From Stereum hirsutum FP-91666 SS1 (Eukaryota > Basidiomycota > Agaricomycetes > Russulales > Stereaceae), in the NCBI RefSeq assembly GCF_000264905.1, contig NW_006763140.1, positions 661,575 to 725,574 on the forward strand: a stretch of DNA of 64,000 nucleotides, read 5' to 3'. The notes beneath the pieces are model-generated. The model was given only the letters and a program-made list of their open reading frames with translations. It ran no database searches and had not been told where the DNA came from. The translations under genes were made by a program, and so were the position numbers. Position 1 is the first letter of the stretch. The number at the start of each line of letters is the position of its first letter. This document shows positions 49,351 to 62,243 of this stretch, piece after piece.

Positions 49351-50083
49351 TTAGAGTTGCACGATACTCCGACTTGGTGATTGCTCCTTCATGATACAAC
49401 CTCCAATCTACACCACCACATAAGCCAACAACGTTCGATAAAGATGCAAGGGATGTAAACACACTTGAAATAAATGCGCATCTATAACATCATCCTCTTC
49501 CATACCCAGCTACAAACACAAATACCAGCACCAGCATGCCACACGCAGACCCACGGTGAATTATGTGGCGTTAACGCTTACAGCTACCCGAGCAAGCATG
49601 GGTAAACGTACCGCCTCTGGTGTATCGTCTTCATTACCGCGCACTGTGACTCCGTGGTATTCAAATCGCAGGTGGTCTGGCGAGATTTACGTTATTAAGG
49701 AAGAAACTGGACGAAAGATAAATTCCGACGGACCTCGGTCTACATTGAACCGTTTCTAAGGAGGAGAACATATAACCATGAGACAGGGAGGAAGGTATCC
49801 AAAATGAGAACTGGGAACACATACTGCGGCTTCGTTCATCACTTTCTTCAACGAGCCCGTCTTCCTGACCTTGAACTTCACCGCTACCGCACATAACCAA
49901 CAACGGTTAGACGGCCTATCCTTCCATAAACAATCTTGCCCACAATCGCGTACGCAGATCCCAAAGCAGAGTAGAAGGAAGCCGATAAGAATGAAATCGA
50001 GACTACCCACTTCGTCCTTGGTGGCAAACACCGAACTGAATCTTGTCGTCAATGTGAGGTTTTTCTTCCCTTTCTTCACTCAT
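49351..50083 (-). CDS. Diverged SUMO paralogue with C-terminal tail
   Basis: Six exons on the minus strand: 50083-50011, 49883-49825, 49755-49734, 49676-49612, 49509-49465, 49407-49351, giving 106 aa. It begins MSEEREEKPHIDDKIQF and continues TVKFKVRKTGSLKKVMNEAA, KRFNVDRDHLRFEYHGV, GNEDDTPEALGMEEDDVIDA and HLFQIGG. These are the SUMO beta-grasp blocks (compare LKKLM, LRFLYDG, DTPEALxMEDGDVIDA). A Gly-Gly is kept but is followed by about 15 residues (CIMKEQSPSRSIVQL), which a SUMO protease would have to remove. Exon phases (1,0,1,0,0) are identical to those of the SUMO gene 840 bp upstream, and exons 2, 3 and 5 have identical lengths. It is clearly a tandem duplicate. No stop or frameshift is seen, so it is probably expressed. 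Confidence 0.83.
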
Positions 50084-50920
50084 TTTATGGCCCGTTCGTC
50101 TTTTTGGAAGAAAAGCTAGAGTCTAGTATTGTGCTTATAGCAAGCGTAGTGCGGTACCGGAGGGTCTATATGAAAAAGCAAGAGGAGGACGCGGTGAGGT
50201 TGTAAGTCGTGGCGACCGTCGTGAATGACCGTGTTCGTGTTGTTTGGCTGCCCAAACAAACGCGACCGCGTTACGTCACAGTTTGAGTCACCCGTTACGT
50301 TCTGTGACCCCGCGTAAATTGGAGAGCAATTCAAATACCACGCCCTCCGGGCCAGACCTGTTCCTTCAGTCCCCACAGATTTGGCCACTAAGTTGCTTTG
50401 CTTCAAGCTCCTTCGCCACTTGGCGAAGAGGAGACAATGAGGAAGACGAGAACACCAAACAGTAGACAAGTCGGAGTTGTACGAGAGACGGAAAGATGCG
50501 GGCCTGACGAGGTGACTGTGATGCTCCGAGATAACGCAGTGACAAAAACATGAAGCTCAGGACAGGCCTCACAGTTTTGACGCCACCGCCACAGGTCGGG
50601 GCGTGACGTGACTAGTGTTACCGCAATGAATGACTCTTGTTCTAAGACCTAACGGAACAGGAAGATTATGTGTGGCCCGGAACTGATTGTATTTGTGAAT
50701 GTATAATTTAGAGGAGCAATGGTAGCGGTCTTCGGTGCCCAACAATACGAAGAAAGAGAGATATAAGCAACGAGGCAGAAGTAAAGTATGGTCATACAAC
50801 TCTCCCTCGCATGACGAGTACTTCACAGATACGATTCAAAGCAGACAGAGGCCCACGAGAAGGTCGAAAAAGCGACGAAGGTGACACGAAGGAAGATAAT
50901 CTCTGAGGCAGTCAATGAGC
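50084..50920. other. Spacer between the two SUMO genes
   Basis: 837 bp with no recognisable coding sequence. It should contain the 3' end of the SUMO gene and the promoter of the SUMO-like gene. Confidence 0.45.
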
Positions 50921-51570
50921 TCATGGTGAGAGACTGCCACCGACCTAGCGAGACGGGAATATATGTTTGAGCACAGCTCACGACTGGACATAAATCTAGA
51001 CTCACCTGCTCTAGATGTGCGTCAATAACATCTCCGTCCTCCATACCCCGCTATGATCCCAAGGTCAGCTCTAGGACACCGCAAGTCACGTATTGCAGAC
51101 GGGACGTACCGACAAAGGTGTATCCTGCGCGTTTACTCGTTCTCCATCGTACACGAATTTGAAAGTTCCTGGAGCGCCACGCCATAGCATAAGTGACGGG
51201 TTCAACGTTTGAGAGAGTTTACACACCTGGGTCTTTGCCGAAGCGTTTCTATGTTGCACGCACGACATGAACATTGAAGCTAGGCTACACCATACAAGCT
51301 ATGCCACTGACCTCTGCGGCTTCGAAGATCTTCCTGAAAGGTGTATTGCCCTTTACTTTGATTGTGATGGCTGCAGACCAGGTATGCGATATTTCACGCG
51401 TTCATAGACGAGCATTGAGTAGATGTTATCGAGGATGGCGAGAACAAAAACAGAACTAGATCAGACCAGGACATCATTCAATGGAGGGCCAAGAGAAGAG
51501 ACGCACGCGTGCCCTCGTAGTTGATGGACAGGCTGAGTTTTGGCTTGACGTCTTCCGGTTCTTCAGACAT
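50921..51570 (-). CDS. SMT3: SUMO (small ubiquitin-like modifier)
   Basis: Six exons on the minus strand: 51570-51507, 51370-51312, 51248-51227, 51168-51110, 51050-51006, 50944-50921, giving 90 aa. It reads MSEEPEDVKPKLSLSINYEG, then ITIKVKGNTPFRKIFEAAE, KRFGKDPGTFKFVYDGERV, QDTPLSRGMEDGDVIDAHLE and ends QVGGSLSP. The Gly-Gly processing site is followed by only four residues, as in precursors matured by Ulp/SENP proteases. The mature form is activated by Aos1-Uba2, passed to Ubc9 and attached to lysines of nuclear proteins. Exons of 22-64 nt make the gene easy to miss. The length and an N-terminal tail shorter than usual fit the family. The methyltransferase gene ends 309 bp upstream on the same strand. 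Confidence 0.93.
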
Positions 51571-51878
51571 GACTCCCATATAGCGGTGAGGTAGTCAAAG
51601 TAAAGATATAGGACTAAGAAGAAAGAGTGAGGGTCGATAGGAGATGGTGGTCTGTAAAACAAGTCGCGAAAGCGATCGGGCGTGTTGTTTGGGCGCTGTT
51701 TGGCGCCCGTGCATTTCTGTGCCCATACATGTGGCACCTGGGTGCCACACAGGTGCCGAGTGCGATAGGATGGAGATTCTGGGATGCGCGATCATCTATG
51801 AGGGTAAGCCTGTTTATTACTCGACATGGCCCTAGCTGAATATACGTGGGTACGGCTATCTATGCAACCAGAACCCGC
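51571..51878. promoter_or_regulatory. SUMO promoter region with two perfect inverted repeats
   Basis: Contains GGGCGC-TGTTTG-GCGCCC (51691-51708) and GTGGCACC-TG-GGTGCCAC (51731-51748), 121-178 bp before the SUMO start codon. It also serves as the 3' flank of the methyltransferase gene. Confidence 0.5.
51731..51748. repeat. 18-nt palindrome GTGGCACC-TG-GGTGCCAC
   Basis: Perfect 8-bp arms. It has the same GTGGCAC core as other palindromes in the window (12913-12929, 53392-53420). Confidence 0.8.
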
Positions 51879-53346
51879 TCATCGCCTCACGCCCTCACCC
51901 ATCCAGATCTCAACCTCCTCTCCGCCAGCACCGCTCTCCCCGCCTATTCTTACAAGCTTCATGCCCGTGTTTTTCTCTACCATATTCCAAAGATCTCGCT
52001 CTGCGGGATCACGTTGCTTGTACGCCAGCAGGACTAAAGGCGGCTCACGAACAGTATAATTTGGAACGGTCGGAGACGATGCGGAGGGGAATGAGAGAAA
52101 GCGTGAAAGAGTCTTCACGAGGGAGGGGAAGGACGAGGTGTTGTATGTTACGTCAGCCATGCTGTGACGAGCAGATGAACGAGGTTAGTCGGAGGTGGTC
52201 CAAGTAAAGAAGGAAGCGAACGAACACAATGAGGTCGAATCCTCCTATTTCCACCACTTCTGTGGGAAGATCTTCGTCCCAATCTAGTGGAAGAGCTTCT
52301 GGAGGACACACAGGGAAGAGGCTCATATTTTGGGAGATGTTATGGTTCATGAGTTCCATCGAAGACGCTGTGGCACAAGTATTAATATGCGGCCATGATT
52401 GAGAAGAGAAGAGAAGGGGACGGGAACATACGCAGGTCCGTGCTGATGATTCTAGTCTTCTTCCTAGTCTCGATTTGAGACGAGCGAGAACGAAGGGCGG
52501 CGAGGACGAGAGAGACGATTCCTGTTCCTGCACCTATACCGGATATGAGAACCGATTGAAGTTTACTCAAAAAATATAACATACCTAGCTCGATGATATC
52601 GCACCCTTCCTTCTCTAACAGCACTCTTCGAAGTTGCTGAACGAGCGAATCTTTTTCTGTGGTTGAGGTTATGCCTTTCGACAGCTCTACAAGCCATGCA
52701 CTCAGCCCTAACCCACTGTCCCATAATTTCTATGTCACAGCTGAGTATCAGTTCGTCAGAAAGAGTAATTATGAGTCGTTCATGTTGGTAAGCGTACTTT
52801 GTCAAGATCGAAAGATGTCTGCTCTTTTATAGTCAGCGTGTTCTCATTGACTTCCGCATCCTCCTTCGAAAAGTCGAAAAGTCGAAACGACCGCAAGATA
52901 GACTCCTGCTTCCGCTGTTTCCCCCCAGGCAAGCGAGCAGCAAAAGTGATGGGAAGAGACGACACTGGCAGTGGTACCGCCAACACAGTACTCCGTATCC
53001 CGTTCCCCCGTCCAGTTTGCGTCAAATCAATGTCCATGGTCGCGTTCGAATGCGCCGTCAATACTAGACAACATTGATCTCCATTCTTCACTCGCGGTGG
53101 GGGCGCTACTGAGAGTTCTTTGTACGCATTCGCGTTTCGCCAAGTCGTAAGTTTCACAGGTTTAGTGATTGGGGTGGGATGAGGTCGAGCAGCATTCCAT
53201 GACGGAGTCCAGAAGTAAAAGATATCGAGGGGTGATTCGTAAGGTTCTGTGCGGAGGTCGTTGGAGACTTGTGGCGTGATGATTATGGGAGTATTCAACG
53301 CACATTGTAGAGGCGGTGGTCTGAGAAACGAGACATAGTAGTACAT
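51879..53346 (-). CDS. METTL21-type protein lysine methyltransferase (Methyltransf_16)
   Basis: Five exons on the minus strand: 53346-52798, 52729-52585, 52533-52432, 52367-52226, 52161-51879, giving 406 aa. The N-terminal 183 residues are a fungus-specific extension. The catalytic part starts KLWDSGLGLSAWLVELSKG. SAM motif I is IIELGAGTGIVSLVLAAL (from about 229). Next come IISTDLPSSMELMNHNIS and the post-II motif GGFDLIVMADVTYNT. This arrangement (W-x-S/A-G-L-x-L, ELGxGTG, DLxxxxxLLxxNI, D-x-x-x-x-D-V-x-Y) is that of family-16 lysine methyltransferases (METTL21, yeast Efm6, Rkm5). Their substrates are usually elongation factors, ribosomal proteins or chaperones. The target here is unknown. 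The exon 4 donor is GT|GTTCGT, needed to keep FDLIVMADV in frame. Confidence 0.87.
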
Positions 53347-53391
53347 GGGGGAGATTCCTGAACGGAAGCCGATCAAGAAAGAATTGAGGTG

Positions 53392-53420
53392 TGGCACTGG
53401 GCAAATTTGCCACAGTGCCA
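53392..53420. promoter_or_regulatory. Nested palindrome upstream of the methyltransferase gene
   Basis: Outer perfect arms TGGCACTG (53392-53399) and CAGTGCCA (53413-53420) enclose a perfect 12-nt palindrome GGCAAATTTGCC (53400-53411). It is 46-74 bp before the start codon at 53346, a position where it could act as an operator-like protein-binding site. Confidence 0.6.
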
Positions 53421-54540
53421 AGTGGCGCTGACATCGGTGCCTTCCGAATCTCCGCTTCAACCTCAAAATCAACTTTGAGTGATCAAGAATACGACTCAGT
53501 TGCGACTCAGTCGTTCATTCACTGGAGAGCACTCTTTGGAAGCAATCGCTTGCTTGCGGAAAATATAGGTCAGTATCCTGACAATACACTCCATCGCTCT
53601 TAGGATCATATAGGAAAACTCATTTTATCGACGGCATCAGTAACTTACTCACGTCGCGCCACAAGGAGCCTCTGCTACATCCACACACATCCACAGTACT
53701 ACATCCAAGTAACATCTCTTCAGTCAACACAAGGTAGTAAACCTCCTGGCATATATGTCAAGCCACGCTCCATTTCATTATCAATTGCACCTCCGCCCGA
53801 GCCTACACTTTTGGGGATCAGATGAGCCGTTCAAGCAAGATGGTAACTACGGATTGCATTCCTGTGCAGAATGAACAGTCTCACACATCGTAAGGGTTAT
53901 CTACTGGAATCTGGGCTATCAGCATGCCTCCCTCTCCAATACCAGCGTTTAGCAAGCATACTTTCCCAGACTTTCCCACCCATTCCCACTCCCCTATCCG
54001 TCTTCGGAGCGTAACTTGAACATCATCCTCCACGATTGTCTCGTAATGGATCGCCTACTTCAAGTCATCTACCCTTGGAATCCTCCTAACGTCTCATCGC
54101 TCATGTCCTCGTCTGGGTCGCTGGGGTCTTGGATACATGGCTTATCTACGATACACTCTTTGCAGTGTTTTCGCATGACGATCAAAACAACGAGTGTCGA
54201 TTTGAACACCTTCGTCCGTACGTTATATTTCGGCTCATCTTCGTCGCGAAAGCTACCAGAGCGGACTCGCGCCAAAAGGGCTCATATACTACTCGCGATC
54301 ACCGGAAGCTCAGCTGGCCAAGTGATCTCATTGTCCGCACCGGAAGGGTAGTACAGTAAAGCCTTGTACGGTAGGAGTACAGGCGCCTGCGCGATTGTCC
54401 GTGGGGTTCTGTCAATCGATACGTAGAACCGGCCTACCTTCCATACATGTAGTACCTTTCATACTTGTCTCGGATCATGAACGACCCGCACGATACTCCC
54501 GAGACCGCCTGATCTGAGCTAACACATTCACCCGCCGTCC

Positions 54541-54547
54541 TATAAAG
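54541..54547 (+). promoter_or_regulatory. TATA box of the FAD monooxygenase gene
   Basis: TATAAAG 116 bp before the start codon at 54663, followed by a C/T-rich leader typical of well-expressed fungal genes. Confidence 0.45.
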
Positions 54548-54662
54548 CCTGTTGAGAGCTTTCGCTTATTCAATACCTACCAGTACCTACCCTTGACTTC
54601 CCGCTCTTCTTTTCTCTTCACTACACCTTCGTCTCACTTCTCTTTATACACGCTACGCCACC

Positions 54663-57693
<3,031 letters not shown>

Positions 57694-58608
57694 CACAGGA
57701 AGATGATATGTGATTTATTGTATGGACCGTTGATTTGGCCTCAATGTATATGTTACTGTAATTGAATTCGGTGCAACCTAATCTGTGGCGGCCAAGTGGC
57801 CGCAACATCCGCGGAGTTTTGCGGAGTTTCGAATTCAGTGCCAAGTGGCCACTGGCAACCCCCACTTGTGGGTTGAGCACGCTGCACAACTCCTTTTTAC
57901 TCGTAACGAGTGTCCACCCATATCCTCTTTTCTTTCCGTTTGAACGTTCGGTGCGGATATTCAACGCCATCGCGTCTCACTGAACCCGGCCCACGAACAG
58001 CCTTCATCTTCCCAACTGATAGTGAATGTTGATGGTCTGCTTCAGCTGTTTGTTTTTACTTCCTAATTCGTACAGATGGTCACAGGTATAGTCGAAGACC
58101 AGTAACTTCCCCATAAATTTGATGCTGCACGGGTCAGATATCAGCTATCGATCACTAGGGTGTCATATGGCCACCGAAGGGCATTGTTCCGAGAACAGGC
58201 ATACGACTAGTCCCTGGAACTCTTGATCCATCTGAGCCGACCTCCCGCATCAATCGCGAAGCGTTTCATTGGCACAAGAAGCTGCGAGAAGTCGCGACTG
58301 CGCCCTGGTTTTTGCTCCCTAAGCTGCTGCAGGTTGGTCCATGTGTAGCTTCCCTATTGTCGGGCGCCACGGCCCAGTGGCATTTCTGCAGGCTGTGGGC
58401 TTTTGTTCTCGGGTATGGCAGTGCGTGTATGTCCCCGATATAAGCCATTCGTACGCTTTGTCCACGATACGTACACTTGTCTTCTACTCTCATACGACCT
58501 TTTTACCTCAGTACGTCGACATCCACTACTAGCATCTGACGCCTCACTAACTAACTCATTATTGTACTCCCGCTTTCAGAAGCGCACGTTTTTGTCCGTA
58601 TTCCCATT
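57694..58608. other. Spacer with GGCCAC-type palindromes
   Basis: No gene seen. GCGGCC-AAGT-GGCCGC (57788-57803) and a palindromic AGTGGCCACT (57844-57853) occur about 100-160 bp after the FAD monooxygenase stop codon. Confidence 0.45.
57788..57803. repeat. Inverted repeat GCGGCC-AAGT-GGCCGC
   Basis: Perfect 6-bp arms around AAGT. A second CCAAGTGGCC lies 40-50 bp further on, at 57841-57850. Confidence 0.75.
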
Positions 58609-61389
58609 ATGTCCTCACAAGGCAGATCGTACGGAGCGCCCTTTTCGCCACAAGATCTATACTCTCAGTGGCCAGGACGTCGTCCGGTCCATCCAAGTCC
58701 GCTAAGATCTACATGGACTGTGGAGGATTCCTCAGACATTCTCCAGTATATCCCCACTGGACAGACAGCGCCAGGTAGATATGCAGGCTTTCCCAATCCC
58801 GCAATTTGGCAATCACCTACTTCTCGTGGACTACCGCCTATCCCACCGATAGGGCCGTACCTCTTCTTACAGCGTCAGGAGAATCCTTCACATGGACCCC
58901 AATCCCCTTCAATACTTTCTCCACTCGTCCTCGCCTTCCCACGCACTTCGTCAGACGAGTCCACTTGGGACCAATCTTCGTCCACTCCACGCCTAGCCCC
59001 CAGGACCGCGCAACCCTCTCTTCCCCCACCCACTGTTGCACCGACCGGAAGTACCGCAACGCAGGCTCATTCAACTTCCGCCAACGTCGGTTCTAGCGAT
59101 CGCGATGACCAATCTCCTCCTCATCTCTGCGCCTGTAGCGATCCCACTCACCCACGTCACAGACTGCTCGGCGGGGTAGAGTCTGTGGGGACAGGTTCCG
59201 TACCTGGTCTTCCGGCTATGGGTCGACGATCCTCCAGTGAGCATCGTCGAGATAGCATACTCACCAACGGGCATTCCGATCACGGCCCCACTCGTCCTAG
59301 TATCGATACGATGTCGGGACCCCTTCCCACTTCTGGTACCCGAGACCCTAGAATCGTTCCTTCTGGACCATATACCAACTCGCCGGAGCAACGGACGAGT
59401 CCTTCGGTACGATTTTCCTTGCCCAATGACGATGAACCTGTGATCCCCACCACTCCTGCGAGCTCTCGACCAAGCGCACAGGGAACACATACGGCTAGTT
59501 CTCACTCAGGATCTGGTGGAACGGGCAATGGCGTTTCCTCCACGACTCCATTTCCCGAGACCCCGACCTTCCGCACACTCCTCCATAGCGAAGATGAGAC
59601 GAGGGAGCGTATAGCCACCCAATTCATCGACCAATTGCCGCCTGGTCCCGTATCTCGCGGAAGCCTGCATATGCTGGTGATTGTGCTTTACGGTGCTCGA
59701 CAGCAGCACGGGCAAACGAGAGACTACATTTATCGTTTCGTCGAAACCACTCGTCTGACCCCTGAGCAATACCAGGTCCTTGTGGCGATGGTACGGGAGC
59801 GCAGGCCAGACATCATCCTGCCAATTCGATGGACGGGTTCAGTGTCTACGGATGGCTCCATCCCAACCATTCCCGACTTCATTAGCGACAGCGTTCATCT
59901 GGAGGCTCAGTCTTGGGGACGACGTGGAGAGACACTGGGTGGTGATGAAGAGGAGATGTCTGTCCATGTGACACTTTCGCCTTCAGCACTGTCTACCGAA
60001 GCAGAAGGTCGCCGCACAGGAAGCGCTCTATCTGTGAGTTCTGTCTCGTATCATTTTCTGTGCACCCCTCATTGTGATTTAGGATTTCGATGTCCTTGCG
60101 ACACCGTCGAGCTTGCGAGGTGAAGACAGCTCGGTCGACCCCGTCGTCGCACCCGGCCACAGAATAAGGGTCGATTTGGGGAATGGATTGACTGTGGCGA
60201 TCACCCTCGAGATACTCAATCCTCAGCGCGCACAGCACGCCACAAATGCTGCTACAAATAATGTGTCAATCCAGGCGCCGGAAGACTTCATCTCTCCGGA
60301 GTCGACTCCTGCCCAATCGACTCCTGGTCCCTCTAGCAGTGCTATGCGATCCTTCCCTATCCACACCGAACCACCTTCGACTGTCCGTATGGACGATCTT
60401 CCAGATATACCTGACGGTGCCTTCCCTGACTCACTAGACTCTGAGGCACCTGATTACGACTCTCGTCTATCCACCGACTCTGTACCAGGATCACCATGGA
60501 CGACAGGTCCTACGAAAGGAATGTCCCCGCTGTATGGATACCCGTACCCGGACGATATAGTGGCAGGCCAGGAAAATTACGGATTCCGAGGAGTTGTGAT
60601 GGTAAATATTGGTGTCTATACCGTCGTTCCATGTCGTCAGTGCTGATTTGGATTTCCTTTCGCTCTGCAGAATATAGAAGAGACAATCCGCTCGATCGCC
60701 ACCGTGCCTGCGCTACAGCACGCCTGCTCTGAAGTTCTCATGGCATTTGCGAAGCGTCCTATCAACATCTTCCTCGCGTTCGTTGGCACTCGGGTACTCG
60801 AGATTTCATCTCGACTAGGCAGTGGCGACGAGGGTGTGACGAGAAGTAATAAGGTGGCCAATCTGATCAGGCAATGGCGCTCGAAGCAGGAGGTCTGGCG
60901 AGAGCGACTCGTGAAGTACGTCGTGGTTTTAATCCTTTTCTTGCATCCACACCAATTCTCTTTTGGACAGCGATGTGGAGAAACTGCAGAATATCCTGTC
61001 TTCACTCGACCAATATGATTCTGACAATCCGACAGTCATACGCCGTGTCCATGCGTACGCCCGGGTGATATGGGAGGTCGTGAGACGCTTATGGGTAGGT
61101 ACTATTATCGTCTGGTCTAGTCTACATCTCTTCTACCTTTCCACTCGCTGACCGTTGGCCTTGCATCCGACACCAGATGTCCCAACATATCCTCTGGGAT
61201 CTGTACTATCGATCCGAACACTTCCATCTCCGCGAAATGATGCAGGCTTCTCTTGATCCTGCGAGCAACCTCAGTCAAAAGGCAATCAAGAAGCAGATGC
61301 GAGATGTCAAGGGTCGAATCGCAGCAGAGGTTCGGGCGATTCAGGAGCTGAGGCGCCTCGCACTTGAGAACATCCCTGGACCTTCATAA
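58609..61389 (+). CDS. Hypothetical protein, Ser/Pro-rich N terminus, helical C terminus
   Basis: Five exons: 58609-60033, 60083-60601, 60671-60915, 60971-61094, 61177-61389, giving 841 aa. I do not recognise the family. Residues 1-310 are rich in Ser, Pro and Thr, probably disordered. Around 330-410 there is a conserved-looking helical block (FIDQLPPGPVSRGSLHMLVI, then TRLTPEQYQVLVAMVRERRP). Residues 650 onwards are mostly helical and charged: RSIATVPALQHACSEVL, KVANLIRQWRSKQEVWRERL, VRRLWMSQHILWDLYYR, and end IQELRRLALENIPGPS. There is no signal peptide or membrane segment. All junctions keep phase, so the gene structure is better supported than its function. A regulatory or scaffold role is only a guess. 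Confidence 0.75.
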
Positions 61390-62243
61390 ATTTCCATGAC
61401 CATGGCCGGATCCAACGTACGAAACGAAACGAGAGATACGATCCCTTTACGAACTCTTACACGTATACACACAGCTAGTGCATCTTATATATGCATACTT
61501 TTAAATTTCTACTAGCATACGATACATATCTGTAACGAAAACAATTATGGGTATCTGATACAACGGTGCACCCGACAAGGGACATTGATATCTTCATCCT
61601 TCGTCATTGAGAGTAAATATGGATACCGATAGACCAGCAAACGAAGTCTCCTATGGAGTCCCGCCTTGCTCAACCAGGAAGAACCACCGAAGATTCGTCG
61701 AATAAAGAGAATGCCACCGTATTGACTTTGTTGGTGTCTACGTTGGCTGGACATACTCACCATCTCCACTCTTTGGTTCCATCTTTCAACTTGTACTTGT
61801 TCCCGTGCATGAACAAACCAGTCTGAAGATACTTCAGAGCGGCGACTGAAGCCAGGTGACACCTCTTGTCTTCCTGGACCCTCTCAATGCGTCGTTTCGG
61901 GTAACGAAAAAACGACGCGGCGATAAGTAAGCGGTGGATAAATGAGCAAGAAAAACGGCACAAAGTGGTATAATATACGAGATCTGTGCGCGCCCGCCCT
62001 GGAGCACGTAAGATAAAGACGGGAGGAAAAAAGATCGACGATCAGTAACTTATACATACAACGATCAACATAGAGGAGTCTTGTGGACAATAAAGGAGAG
62101 GAGACCAGAGACAGGCGAAGCATGGTGCCAGAGACGTGGGAGTGCAGAGCATAGAGACAGACTCGAAGGATTAAACGTGGATCTGTAGCATTGAATTTAG
62201 GGAAAAGAAAGAAAGATGGCCCCGAGGAACACGGTGGATCGCT
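61390..62243. other. Convergent 3' spacer before TFIIS
   Basis: 854 bp between stop codons of the hypothetical gene (+) and TFIIS (-). Minus-strand open frames at 61545-62123 have no recognisable motif and probably are not genes. Confidence 0.45.

Larger units (their letters stand above)
53347..54662. other. Divergent intergenic region methyltransferase / FAD monooxygenase
   Basis: 1.3 kb without recognised genes. The left end carries a nested palindrome (53392-53420). The right end is the FAD monooxygenase promoter with TATAAAG at 54541-54547 and a pyrimidine-rich leader. Confidence 0.5.
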
